Position numbers and translations under genes: made by a program
Assembly (NCBI GenBank): GCA_951799445.1
Contig: OX637289.1
Span: 10,569,321 to 10,633,320 of the forward strand
Direction: 5' to 3'
Source: Pseudisothecium myosuroides
Taxonomy: Eukaryota; Streptophyta; Bryopsida; Hypnales; Lembophyllaceae
Length of the DNA stretch: 64,000 bases
Notes under the pieces: model-generated
Databases searched by the model: none
Seen by the model: the letters and a program-made list of their open reading frames with translations, nothing else
Told to the model about the DNA's origin: nothing
Part shown: piece by piece, positions 51,101 to 62,985 of the stretch
Layout of the letters: each line of letters starts with the position of its first letter
How positions within the stretch are numbered: the first letter of the stretch is position 1

Positions 51101-52128
51101 TGTCTCTCCCCCGTAGTGCGTGGTCGTTCCTGCCTACCACACTCATAATTGACAGTCTTGGTAGGAGTAGTATTTGAGTTCCACCGCGATGCTTCCCTGT
51201 TTTTACCTCTTGTATCCATTACCCAATGCTCTGGATATGATTTTTTATTCCTATTCTAATATATTTCTGTGTTATATTTCTGGATTATTTAGAGCATTAG
51301 AAGAGAAGCGGGCCCGTCTTGGGCTTGTGGAATGCGTGAATCATGAACTGCTTCAGCCCTACCCGGTTCTCCATGAGAAACCTGGTTAGTGCTTACTCTC
51401 TAGCTTAGTGGATAGAAAACTTGCAGTTTCTGACGATGCTACTAGCTGATGCAGCTCAAGATGAGTTTTATCGCTCAGATCAGTTTGAGCATATGTTGAA
51501 GGATGTTGTTGACCAGTCTTTAATGCACATGTTCTCTTATTCTCTGATTTTCAGCAGGACAGCTCCTTGTGGGATGCTATGAAATATTTTGACACCAACA
51601 TGATCGATTGTTTCTTGTAGGTGACTTTGTAGCCCACGTCAAGTTCACGGTTCTGCTCATGCCGAATGGCTCCGATAAAATCACCGGTCAACCACTTCAG
51701 GAGTTTCAGCCTACTAAGGTTCTTGAGGATCCAGAGATCAAGACCTGGTTAGCGATGGGCACCAAGTCCAAGAAGAAGGGCGGTGGCAAGAAGAAGAAAG
51801 GTGAGTACCAGTTTTGTCATTTCTGAACTCATTTAATCGTGGAAGAACTTGGTCAACGATGCTCAAGAATGGCATGCAAGGTCAAATAATTTAACTCGAA
51901 TTCAAACGTATTGGTGATATCGATTCATTGACATACGACCTACGATTTTTGATCTGGTTTCAAATTGAGAGTCAGATGTCTAGTTATGGAGATGAGGGGC
52001 TCTTGCTGTGTTCTATGACGTCTCACTCTATTGGGTGATATTGAACAGGCAAGAAGGGAGATGCCATGATCGAGGACTCTGCTGAGCCAGCTGCAGAGGG
52101 ATCAGAAACAATGGATACTTCCACTTAG
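48190..52128 (+). CDS. EBP1: EBP1/PA2G4-like growth regulator, nine exons
   Basis: Exons 48,190-48,283, 48,884-48,968, 49,253-49,402, 49,612-49,765, 49,991-50,206, 50,932-51,068, 51,293-51,384, 51,621-51,800 and 52,049-52,128 join in phase to 395 residues, the normal plant EBP1 size. The start [20 protein letters not shown], the body [27 protein letters not shown] and [20 protein letters not shown], and the lysine-rich tail ([15 protein letters not shown]) are hallmark sequences. The fold is that of methionine aminopeptidase (pita-bread), but the family is catalytically inactive. It binds ribosomes and RNA in nucleolus and cytoplasm and promotes organ growth and ribosome biogenesis. Upstream telo-boxes fit that role. 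All introns are GT-AG and no defect is seen. Where the family commonly has DMGCH, this copy reads DLGCH. Confidence 0.96.
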
Positions 52129-52784
52129 TGCACAGATAGAGAGTGGACAATTGAGAGAGTTCTATCAGGTGCTTCGAGGTACGCACCGTTTCAGTTTTGC
52201 TCAACCTGGCTACGGCAATGTTATTGTCGGGCAAGAATAGGAAAGATTAGATACCGTAATCCTTGACAGTGGCGGTGCTTGTTCATGTCTCTGTTCTACA
52301 CCAATTCGATGGTGTTCTTGTACACGGTGACAAATCTTATCAGTGGTCAATGCTTTTGAAGAATCCACGTCTATTGGGGTTCTTTTCGTCTCCCAAGTAC
52401 CGAGGAAAATTATATTCGTGAAGTTTCGATTAATCGTTATATTCTTAACCTCTACTCTAAACGCCTTATGGAGGTTTCTCCGATCCGAGCACAAAACTCA
52501 AATTGAGTGCGACACATTGACAATTTCAGTAATTTCACAGAACTGAGTGAGATTCTTCAATTTCTTTTGTAATTCATGTGCAACAGTGAAAAGGGTCGTG
52601 ATAGATATGATGATTTAAATATGTAGTTCTAATATGTTCTACTGTACAAATTTTGACTCTTTATCTATCCATGACGGATGTTCTGGTTTCAGTCCGAAGT
52701 GTCAAAAGTTCCAATCTAATCCTAAATTCATCTGATCACTCAAATCAAGAGAAACTTAACACTTAAAATTTTGAGCGCTCCATT
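52129..52784 (+). other. EBP1 3' UTR and downstream flank
   Basis: Exon-like composition continues for roughly 350 bases after the stop codon and then turns AT-rich, consistent with a 3' UTR. No definite polyadenylation signal was chosen. Confidence 0.4.
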
Positions 52785-53085
52785 TAAGGTAAACCAGCCC
52801 ATCATGGTCAGAATTGCTCGTTTGTCCTTATGCCATGGTTGAATTTTTCTTAAGTTTTTCCCCACATATAGATAAGTGTGAGAAATAGCAAGAGCAATTA
52901 AAATTATATTTTTTCAACAAAGTATGAATTAGTTAGAATTTTTTGAAGTGTTCAGCCCAAAAGAGTTTGTAGACTACCCCATAACCAACATGCAACTATA
53001 TCCATAATGCTCACCTTACTCTTCTAAAGCAGTCAAAATATTTTCTAAAGTGAAAGGCCTTAAAAAGTCACTTCTTACAGTGATT

Positions 53086-53486
53086 TAAGGTAACCCCCCC
53101 ATTATCGACCAGTGACCCATTCCCGACCTATAGGTGCACGTATTTTTGACCATGCTTAGAATGCGTTCTTTTTTCGTTTTCAAGGTTGGAACTAATAAAT
53201 ACAAGACACATGTCCCAAGTTGTGAAAAAAAAATGTAGGAAATAATGATTAGGTAAAAAGTTATTGAGTAATCAGAATTAGAAGAGTCTAGACATTGGCT
53301 ATGGGTCCGGCGTTTTTTGCCTTCCAAAATTCATAGTAATTTCAATCCAAGAGATAAAATTACCAATTTTTTTGCAATCCATGTCATTTCTATTTATGTG
53401 CCTCTGAAAAAAATTTGTTTTGCCTTCACTACTCCAGACCATGTCGGAATTCCTTATTCGGTCGGTTATGGGGGGAAGTTACCTTA
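53086..53486. mobile_element. AGGTAACCCCCCC-ended element, 401 bp
   Basis: The left end is TAAGGTAACCCCCCCATTAT and the right end inverts to TAAGGTAACTTCCCCCCATA. It is the uninterrupted relative of the copy at 11,663-12,716 and shares GACCAGTGACCCATTCCCGA, ACCATGTCGGAATTCCTTAT (one mismatch in the other copy) and the bases between. It is non-coding. Confidence 0.75.
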
Positions 53487-53523
53487 CACTGAAATAGTTG
53501 GGTGTTCCTAATGAGGTTACTAA

Positions 53524-54465
53524 TTAACCCCTAAAGGCCCAAGGTCTTTTTTCTGCCAAAAAACACTGAAAACTGCCATTTCTATAGCAAAAAGTAAAAA
53601 AAAATTAAAATTGTTTTTTTTTTCACATCTAATCGTAGGATCTTACACCTAATTGGTATGAGAATGTGTGGAAAAAATTTCAGAATTTTTGACCGCACAG
53701 ATTGCAAGATATCTGCGTTTAAAGTGGAAAAAACAAGTTTTTCAACACATTGCGGGACCAGATTTTTTGTCTTTAAACATTTTTAACTTAAAATTTTTGC
53801 ACTACAGCGTTTTGAGCTTTAAATCTTTATAGTGGAGAATTGAGTTGAGAGTCTAGGAAAAAAAAAGAAACTCAAAAAAACTTAATTTTCATCCTTAAAA
53901 AAATTGTTAAGTAGAAGTAGGTATGAGATAGAAGGAAAATCTAAAATATTAATATCTCTTAGATGGAATTAAAATGCACTAATCCCAATGGTGAGATTGT
54001 TCTAGCAAGTAAACTAAACCATGCCAAAAAAAAAATTTGAAAAATTTGAAAAATTGCATTCCGAAATGCATCCTACAAGTTATTTTTTTCAAGAAGATGC
54101 TCAAACTGCCCGAAAAACAAGAATGTCCATAATTTTCTCATAACATATCCAAATGAAATGAATCAAAGCTTTCTAGATAGGCAAAAATATAATCTATCAG
54201 AAAAAAAATATTAAAAAAAAAAATTCAAATTTTTGTCCATTTTTTTTCTGCTGCCCGAGCTGCCCGCCGTCCCCTGTTTTGAGCTTATTTGGTCATAACT
54301 TTTTTTCCCGGGCACCGATTGAGAAAAAAATTATATTCCCACAAAGCTTATCAGTTTTTCTATCTCCAAAAAAATTTCAAAAAATCAGAACACAATTTCA
54401 GCCCGTAGGTACCTGCCTGAAAACGCATTTGTCCCCCGAAGGGACAACGGGCTTTTAGGGGTTAA
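53524..54465. mobile_element. TTAA-bounded element (942 bp)
   Basis: It opens TTAACCCCTAAAGGCCCAAG and closes with the inverse of TTAACCCCTAAAAGCCC. Its interior aligns by eye along its whole length with the copies at 15,788 and 56,468, so all three descend from one source. No transposase is seen. Confidence 0.8.
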
Positions 54466-54649
54466 TCCATTAGTGTCAAGTAAGGCATTGATTGTGGTCC
54501 AAAATCTCATAAAATGAGAATATCCATCATGGGGTCATTCCTTAGGTGTCCGTCATGGGTCATTTGACCATGATGGGTTGGTTTACCTTATAGGACAGCC
54601 ATTTCTTGGACTTAAGAATTTGAAGAGTCGCTTGAACTTGGGCTCATTC

Positions 54650-55445
54650 TTAACCCCTAAATGCCCAAGCCTTTTCAAGTGTGTTTTGACTATGAAAAAA
54701 CAACATGGGCTTATAGTTAACCCCAATGAAGCAAATTGTAATTTTTTTCAAAATCTAACCGTATAGATGTTTAAAGAGCTTGATTATTAGTATGCTTACC
54801 AATTTTGAGTGCAAAATTGCATAGGAGTTGTGAGATTATAGCAAGAGAAATGTATGCTTTCTATTTTTAGTATGCTGCCCTCCCCACAATGTTTTAGAAA
54901 TTTGCATATAAAAGTTTTTTGAGATGGGAAGTGACATGAACAACTACAAATAATGTTAGCACACTAAAATGCACTTTCAAAAAACTTAATTTCACATGAA
55001 AAGCTATCAAACTTATTACACAATCCACCTTGCAATTGGTGAAATGCAATTGTTTCTATAAGTATAAATTGCAAATAACTCCAAATCAACACTTGCATGT
55101 TTAAATTTTCAATGGTGAAAATTATGAAAATACTTTACTCTTTCCATTGGGATCATTTTCAAAGCAAATGAATAAGTACAAGTTTTTAGATCTCAAATCA
55201 AGTGAAATTGGCAAAAGTTGGGAAATGAGATAAAATTTGGAAGCTTTACTCTGCCACTAATGGACATATATAGCTTTGAAGACCTCTCAAAAATCAAATA
55301 TTTACCTTTTGCAATGAAAAATGAAAGTTTTCAATAGTTAACCCTAAAAACTGCTCGAAATTTTTTTTAAAACAGTCTAACGAATTTAACTGCCCATACC
55401 AAAATGAGCCTGAAATTTCAGGTCGCTCAAGCAGTTAAGGGTTAA
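54650..55445. mobile_element. TTAA-bounded element, diverged (796 bp)
   Basis: The left end is TTAACCCCTAAATGCCCAAG. The right end inverts to TTAACCCTTAACTGCTTGAG. The interior differs from the type copies, including an ATAGTTAACCCTAAAAACTG block near 55,334, so this is a separate subfamily. It is non-coding. Confidence 0.55.
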
Positions 55446-56467
55446 GAGAATCAAGTTAGCTATCAAGAGATGTATTTAGATGTAGAAGAAGATTGTAATG
55501 AATTTACTAAAATTTTCATAGCACGAGTAGTAAAGAGTCACTGGATAGGGGAACTTTAGCCAATGAGGTGGAGGTATGTGTTCATGGGCGGCAGATTATA
55601 ACTATTGGTAAGGTTGGGCCTAGTCTTTATAATGGGAGAAAGGTGGTTGGAAACTTTTGGCGTGCTTTCAGAAGAGACGTATGGCGAGCTATGGAGAGAA
55701 CATTGAGGAACATCTGAAACCATAGAAAACCATTTGAAGTGGACGAGTAATGAGGTTCGACAATGATGATGCTTCAAATTCTAATGGTTTTCTAGCCAAG
55801 ATTGTTCATGGCCCTTTTTCAATGAGCTATCTAATAGTAGATTAGACCTAGAGTGGCATTGCCCTCTCCTTTTGTTAAACTTTGTTTGGTTTGTGGATAT
55901 AAACAATCATTGGTATACACATCTTGTATTTAGATTTGAGTCATTTTTCAAATTTTTTTCCCTATTGTATGTCTTTTCTTGTGTTCTTTTACTCTACCAT
56001 ACTCAATCTTGAATTTTGGCTCTAGATTTGTAACAAATCTTCCATTTATCTCATAAATTCTGAAATTTAATAATGAAGTGGTCACTACCATAAGACTGTT
56101 TTTTTTACTCATTGTTGGTCCTTAAAATACAATACTTGTTTCCATGCATGTGGAACTTAGTTGCCTTCAAAATGAGTAGAGGATGCCAACTTTCTAAAAT
56201 GCTATGTGTCCAAAATAGCCAATCAAAGCACATTTTCAGCTACGCCCAAATCGATTGATTTCCTTGAAGTATGCTTCACTTCTACGTCATACCACAGTGT
56301 GACATTGGTTTCGTCTTTGCAATGACAAAATAATAATTTTTTTCAACCAAAGTGATTTGTTTACATTGGTATAAATTATTTAATGATGATTTCAATTTTG
56401 TAGTCCTGTAATTATTTCACAATTTGACATTTCTTCAATGTAATCAAAATGGCATGTCCTTTCAAAT
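55446..56467. other. Intergenic DNA with a short coding-like relic
   Basis: A plus-strand frame of about 70 codons without ATG (about 55,510-55,718) reads VCVHGRQIITIGKVGPSLY and NFWRAFRRDVWRAMERT before a stop. Its Trp- and Arg-rich composition looks more protein-like than neighbouring frames and may be a decayed gene or transposase fragment. I do not recognise the family. The rest is AT-rich and featureless. Confidence 0.25.
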
Positions 56468-57397
56468 TTAACCCCTAAAGGACCAAGGCCTTCTTTCTGC
56501 CAAAAAACATTCAAAACTACCATTTCTATAGCAAAGAGTAAAAAAATTGAATTTTTTTTCCCACATCTAACCGTAGAATCTTACACCTAACTAGTATGAG
56601 AGTGTGGAAAAAATTTCAGAATTTTTGACCACACAGATTGCAAGATATCTGCATTTAAAGTGAAAAAAACAAGTTTTTTAGCACATTGCGGGACTAGATT
56701 TTTTGACTTTGAACATTTTTAACTTAAAATTTTTTGTACTAAAGAGTTTTGAGCTTTAAATCTTTCTAGTGGAGAATTGTGTTGAGAGTCTAGGAAAAAA
56801 AATATAATTAAAAAAAACTTAATTATCATTCTTAAAAAAATTGTTAAGTAGAAGTAGGCACATGATAGAAGGAAAATCTAAAATATTCATATATTTTAGA
56901 TGGAATTAAAATGCACTAATCCCAATGGTGAGATTGTTCTAGCAAGTAAACTAAACCATGCAAAAAAAAATTTGAAAAATTTGAAAAATTGCATTCAGAA
57001 ATGAATCCTACAAGTTATTTTTTTCAAGAAGATGCTCTAACTACCCGAAAAACAAGAATGTCCATAAATTTCTCATAACATATCCAAATGAAATGAATCA
57101 AAGCTTTCCAGGTAGAAAAAAATATAATCTATGAGAAAAAAAATATATAAAAAAAAATTCAAATTTTTGTCCATTTTTTTTGCTGCCCGGACTGCCCCCG
57201 TCCCTTGTTTTGAGCTTATTTGGTCATAACTTTTTTTCTCGGGCACCAATTGTGAAAAAAGTTATATTCCCACCAAGCTTATTAGTTTTTCTATCTCCAA
57301 AAAAAGTTTCAAAAAATCACGACAAAATTTCAGCTCGTAGGTACCTATCCGGAAACGCATTTGTCCCCCGAAGAGACAACTGTCCTTTAGGGGTTAA
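56468..57397. mobile_element. TTAA-bounded element (930 bp)
   Basis: It opens TTAACCCCTAAAGGACCAAG and closes with the inverse of TTAACCCCTAAAGGACAG. It shares the whole interior order with the 15,788 and 53,524 copies: the TTTTTGACCACA block near 56,622, AATCCCAATGGTGAGATTGT near 56,918, GCTGCCCGG near 57,181 and GTAGGTACC near 57,337. Confidence 0.8.
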
Positions 57398-58200
57398 AAG
57401 AATGATGCATACATGGAAGAAGTGGACTTTCAAACAGTTCAAGGTATTTGCGGTGGTTCATTTATTTGTTAACGGTTCAAGGTATTGAATATATATAGAA
57501 TGTCTCCAAGCCACAACAAACTATGCTAACTCAATAATCAAGGTCTTGTAAATTCTCTCTTTCACAAATCCAAAACCCTTCCAACACTAATATTTATTGA
57601 TTACTCAAGTTTTTGACAAAGTTCTTTTGTATTTTCCACAAATTTTGTTCTTTGTCCCTTAATTTTTTTATAGAAATCTGATTTTGACATTAATGAATTA
57701 ATAAAAATAAAAATCCATGTTACATTGCGGTAATTTTGCAATCTATAACTTGGATTGAAACTGAACCTTGTAGAGATGATAAGTACTTGGCTTTCTACAA
57801 GATTCTATGGTTAATTTTGCCTAAAAATGACAATTTATTTTAAGCTTCAATTCTTTATAACTTACATAATCAAGATCAAAAACACCTTGAAAATGGCTTA
57901 AAATTTAAAGGTTAATATAAGCTAGAACTCCAAATTTTGATATAAGGCTTACACTTTTGTGACTATCTAATGGAATGGTGACAACTTTGTCTCAAAAACT
58001 AGACTTGGCATAATGGAATTAACATCCATTACAATTCTTGCAAGTCATTGTGTACTTTATTTTTTATAATGCCAAATTCAGTGTTTGAGGTAACTATGTA
58101 ACAATTGTCCTATAAGAGAGGAGGGGAAACTAAATAAATGTCACTTTATATCACAACAATTGTTGGTAGCTACAAAATTTTATTTTTGAGGAAATTACTA
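57398..58200. other. AT-rich intergenic DNA
   Basis: No gene or bounded repeat was recognised. Confidence 0.4.
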
Positions 58201-58464
58201 CTTCCTCTATCCCCAAATAAGAAAGTATCCAATCCTAATTGGTCCTCATGTTTTTTTAGGTTTGTTTTGCCAAATAGGTCATATAGAAGCTTTTTCTATT
58301 TAATTTTATTAGCTAGGTCGAAATGAACACAATTCATGCAATGGTCTTGGGCGTTAAAAAAATTTAAAACCTCCTAAATTTATGCTTTTCACAATATGAT
58401 GAATGAAATTCATAACATTCAAATGTTTTCAATAACACTATGGACACTTATTTTGGCATAGAGT
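58201..58464. mobile_element. Stowaway-like MITE, 264 bp
   Basis: The left end is CTTCCTCTATCCCCAAATAA, running on to GAAAGTATCCA. The right end inverts to CACTCTATGCCAAAATAAGT, running on to GTCCA. TA lies at both flanks (58,199-58,200 and 58,465-58,466). It is more diverged than the other copies. Confidence 0.6.
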
Positions 58465-59874
58465 GTATACAATACAATAAATTTTCAACCTACATTAACT
58501 TAATTATTTTACAAATATTACAAGTAGTGTGACCTTGATAAATTAGTGTCACACATAGTAATATGATAAATGAGTGATATTGGTAGTCAATAAAGAGTTA
58601 CAAACCATTGATAACCCTACTTTTTCTAAACCTATACATAGGCAAACATAATCATTTACTATAGTCAAACTTAGCATTATGTTTGAGATAGCTATTATAT
58701 ACAAAGTCTAATGGAATTAGGTTGTTCCTCACTAATTTCTTGACTATTCAAATATTTATTGTCATTGTACAAGGATGCAATAATTTTTCATCAATCTGAA
58801 ACCACTTGTGTGACATGTATGGGTTGGTACACTAATCATGGCCTAGTTTAGAGAGTTGCATATACCTCCATGTGGACAAGTGGTGAGTCATCATGAAGTA
58901 ACCTTTTTGAATAAGGCAATTTAATAGTTACAACAACCTAATTTTACTAATATGTAAGGTAAAACAATCCAATACCAACATTTATACAATTTTGCCACCT
59001 ACAAGATCCATCCATTTGTGTCAATGGTCCACCCATTTTTACAATCTTAGCAACCTTTTATCATGATGGTAATGCATTTGGGGAGCAGACACATCAGCCC
59101 ATGCTTTAACAAGGGTCTACCCATGCTTCAACAAGGGTCTATTCACACTTTAACATTTTAGCTTTGAAAACTCACAAAAAATTCACTTCTTGTCGAAATG
59201 TCTTCATTCTTTTTGCAAATGACTTCTATCAACAAATTTCAATCTTTGACAAAATAATATGGAAGCTGACAAATAGCTTCTCCAAAGTACCTAGATAGCA
59301 AATCTGTGTGGCAATGGGCTGATCTACCTTATGTGTAGCTAGTCCAAAACAAGACTGCTTTCACTTTACCTTGTCCATAATCTGGCCTATCTGCTGCTTT
59401 GTGACACCTACTATATCACCAACCTGTTGACGACTTTCATCAATCTCCAAAATCACAGTAAGCAAGAACCATTTAGACAGCAAGAATGGTCATTCAAACC
59501 TTTGCCTACACTTATGTACACACTGATGCAATACCCTCAGACCTGTGACATAGGTTATAAAGGTGAGACCCACTAAGCGGACGTACAAATAGGAGAGAAT
59601 TTTCAGCAAAAATCACCAGATTGTTAATAGATATTCATCCTTGATTAAATCAAGCTGATGACACATACTTGGTAGAAAATGAGTACGTATTAGTATACGT
59701 TTTGGCGTAATGTTATGACCTTCTGATCAATTTGGGTGCTAAGTGTAAACTCCGTCTCTTCCTTACATATTGGAGGCCTGATGAAAAATTCTTTCCCTTC
59801 AGTGCATTTTCTTTCTAGTAAAACTAATCCAGGGTCACACAATAAAGCACCATCTTTTTTTTGAAGTACGTTTT
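58465..59874. other. AT-rich intergenic DNA and Kazal-gene 3' flank
   Basis: No gene is supported. GTCTACCCATGCTT-type and CTTCAACAAGGGTCTA phrases near 59,100-59,150 form a short tandem duplication. The last part, before 59,875, lies just downstream of the Kazal stop codon on the minus strand and may be its 3' UTR. Confidence 0.35.
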
Positions 59875-61796
59875 CTAGGGTAATCCAATCACTATGAGTA
59901 AACCTGCCAGCACAAGCCACACCATGTGTACCAATTGTAACGACTGAGCTGCGTGAAGGCCCAAGTTAGCTTTCACGTCTCCATTCCATATGTCACAGTA
60001 CCCCTCGTGGGCTACCTCCACTTCCGCACACTTGGCTTCCGCCTCACCGCACCAGTAGGTGACACCATCCGAGCCGCAAACACTGCGCAGCCACAGTCCA
60101 TTAATTGAGTTAATAGCATGTTTTCGTTTGAGAGGGTCTGGATATTAATGAAACGGATGCTTGTTTGTACAAGCTACAAAACGCCGGGGTTATCTTACAT
60201 TGCTTTGTGTGTGAATCTAGAGGGTAATAAAACTGAAAAGGACCTAATTTCATCTCCTATTGACTGACGCCTGTTACCTACAGCTAGCAACTCATCTCTT
60301 CCCATCAACACGTATTAAATTAGTTTGCCTTCAATTGCCAAGAGGTGTAAGCATCGCTAACTTAGCTTGGCATATTTATTTGTCCATTGCCACTGATCAT
60401 TTCATCGAAATAGGGTTGTTTACTATGTTATCCCTTCAATGGTGGTCTACAATCTCGAACTTTGGGTACGAGAGTCAAATTCTCTTGAGATCAAAGTAAT
60501 ATTAATATGTAATAATCTCTTCTGCAATCATTCAAAGTGATCACTCCAGAGCTCTTTTCGTGATCTCCCAATGAAAGGACTGTCCTACATGTCATAGTTA
60601 TTTGAAACGCTTAAAGTGACGCAATAAGTAGTATCCTCTACCGTACATATATATCGAGCCAATTGTCTTCACAAGTGATATCCAGAGGCCGGAAAGGGTA
60701 ATTAATGAAACGATTATAATTTATATAAATGTAAATTGTAGGATCGTTGAGGATGCGGAGCTTACGGGTCAGCTCGGAAGCAGTTCACCGTGCACAAGGG
60801 CTCCTTTTCCGCATGAGGGTCACCTGTCCACCGCAAAATACACAAAGAGGAGAGCACGTCAAAAATGTTTGTAAGCTTTGCTTTTATTAAGGTTTTTAGG
60901 TTCGAAGTATTGGAGAAAGGGTATTCTGGAAAATATAGGTTAAGGAGTGCCAAAAATGAAGCGCCAACTCATATACCTTTTGGAAGTATTTTCAGATCGG
61001 CTTCGAGGCCACTGCCTTTATAACTCCCATTCTCTTCTCCGCATATCTGAACCCAGAAACCACAAACCACATCAATGAGATCGAAACACTCATACAAGTG
61101 TTGCTCTTGGAAAACATAAAGAAACCCCGCGTTTTAACGTCACTTTGGTATTCAATGCTTCGGTGATACTACATTGACGGAGACCAAACAGGAAAAAACT
61201 ACATATTGTAAACGATGATACTAATTTTTAACAGCAGCGCACACCACGATACTGTAAATTGTTTACGTCGGTTCAACAATGAAAAAGCTACGTAACGGTA
61301 CCGAGAGCATAAGAGTTTGAAAACCTTGTCACTGTGAAAAACCAATTCTTAAAGCACAAATTGATGCTCATTGAACACAAAGTTTGATAAACTGGTGCAG
61401 AACACGATCGGCCATATTCTCAAGTTCTTTGAATCAGCATTCCACAGTACGTACGTGGTGGCGGCGAAGCTAGCCATGGTTCCAAAAAAAAAATTCAAAA
61501 ACCACAGATCAGACCTTCTACTACATGTAATTGAACGAGATGAGCGGGAGCAAGCTACAGGAGCTTGTAAGTAGACCAAAGACGGGACGCGTTCATAATA
61601 CCAGAGAGAAAGGATCATCGCAAGCGACGTGTTGTTGCAATCGCCCTTGTTCCACCCTTCCTACAAAGACCTCCTCCGACGCTACTGCAGCAGCGTCAAC
61701 CCCGCCGATTACCAAGCTCACGACAAAGAGGCCAAAAACGATCGACACACACCACCGACGCAGCATCGACTCCATAACGAATGCAGCAGCTTCCAA
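59875..61796 (-). CDS. Plant Kazal-type serine protease inhibitor, four exons
   Basis: Exons 61,796-61,602, 61,046-60,977, 60,823-60,766 and 60,082-59,875 join in phase to 176 residues. Exon 1 codes a signal peptide (core CVSIVFGLFVVSLVIGG, likely cut after DAAA). Exons 3-4 carry the Kazal domain (about residues 96-137): CTVNCFRADP, then VCGSDGVTYWCG and HEGYC, with six cysteines. A final hydrophobic helix (LQLVHMVWLVLAGLLIVIG) suggests a membrane anchor or GPI-type tail, as known in plant Kazal proteins. The product should act at the cell surface against serine proteases; the target is unknown. Start codons at residues 1, 8 or 11 are all possible. Exons 3 and 4 are very firm. Exons 1 and 2 rest on splice phase and the fitting signal peptide. 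Plant relatives, as remembered, usually read WCGC where this one has WCGE. Confidence 0.82.
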
Positions 61797-62985
61797 GCTC
61801 TGCCAGTTACAAGCAAGCGCCGCGCGCTCGGTTTACTGCAAAAGAGTTTCTACATCTATTCGATCTATCTCACAGCCAGGGAACCCACAATATTAATAAG
61901 CCTCCTTACATCACCCTTCCCCTTCAATTCCCTTCCCCCTCTCCAGCCCCAATCTATATCACCCCCACCAGCTGATGCCGCCAATGTATGGCACAGCAGG
62001 CTCTTCCTATTCCATGCTCCCAAAATGCAAGTGTCCGAACTCCACCAGCGGTCGCCAAGATCTGCTGATCTCCGATCCTTAATGAATTAGCTCGGTCTGT
62101 CCCACAACAGCCGCCCCTGGCATTACCCTCCAATGCAATGAAGGCATACCTCTCCCAGACACAATCTGTATAGAAGGGTACGTAATCGAATTACCCAAAC
62201 AGAGGCAACCCAACAGCCAATTTCGCTTCACATTGTCGCCTCACATGCGAAACATCATCGCACGTATCACCAATGAAACTTTGCGAGACATCTCATCAAA
62301 TTTAAACCTAATTCTACACACGAGCGAGCTCCTGTTTTAATTCGGAGGATCGAGATATATCGAGAGAGCTGGGCAAGATGAGGCCTCCCCAAAGCGCGTC
62401 TCTAATAACTTTTGACGAGATAGCTCTATCTCTCACTGTAGCAGCTTAATTGAAGGGTGGCATTAATTAATTGCTCGCTTGGTCAATACTTTAATTACAT
62501 TAATTGCTGCTGCTTCCGGAAGCCCTTCATCGCCACCACGATCGATACAGTATCGATGTTTAATTTGGGAGGAGCTGGCCCGGCGGTACGTACGCTTGCG
62601 CAGGTTGTATTGTAACTTGGGATTGCATGTGATATGCTAAGAAAGGAATTGGTCTCCCCATTGATCGATTTTCGTCGGGACGTGAGGGAGGCGGACTCGC
62701 GCAGGCGACGTCGCGTCTTGGGGGCTGCTCCCGAGGCTCTTTTGAAATTTCGAATTGCGTGGGGGGCAGGTTCGGGGCACTTTCCGGTCGTTGGAGGGGG
62801 GCTATTCGATACTGCAGCGTGTGGGTCATGGTATGATACGGGTCCGTTCTCGTTATGCTTATCAAGGGACCTCAATTCATGTAAGGTAGAAGCACCAGTA
62901 GTCGATCTTTTAAGGAATTCTGGAGCAGATTGTGTGCAGTATTAGGTGGTGGATATTGTTCCCATGTTGGAAGATAGGAAATATG
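61797..62985. other. GC-richer upstream region of the Kazal gene
   Basis: The sequence is mixed to GC-rich, especially at 62,330-62,960, with overlapping open frames on both strands and none recognisable. It probably includes the Kazal promoter (minus strand) and perhaps the start of an unannotated transcript. A GCGCAGGCGACGTCGCG run near 62,699 is CpG-rich. Confidence 0.3.

Larger units (their letters stand above)
52785..54590. mobile_element. AGGTA-ended TIR element holding two further elements
   Basis: The left end is TAAGGTAAACCAGCCCATCA, continuing TGGTCA. The right end inverts to TAAGGTAAACCAACCCATCA, continuing TGGTCA, so about 25 of 26 bases match. TA flanks fit the target duplication of this group. 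Inside lie an AGGTA element (53,086-53,486) and a TTAA element (53,524-54,465). The sequence left over is about 460 bp. This is a three-element nest. Confidence 0.75.

Noticed and set aside
61349..61618. Minus frame of 89 codons between Kazal exons 1 and 2
   Set aside because: It overlaps exon 1 out of frame and the proposed intron, with no family resemblance.
62495..62945. Three overlapping ORFs near the right end
   Set aside because: They are mutually overlapping, of biased composition and unrecognised, so they are more likely chance frames in a CpG-rich stretch.
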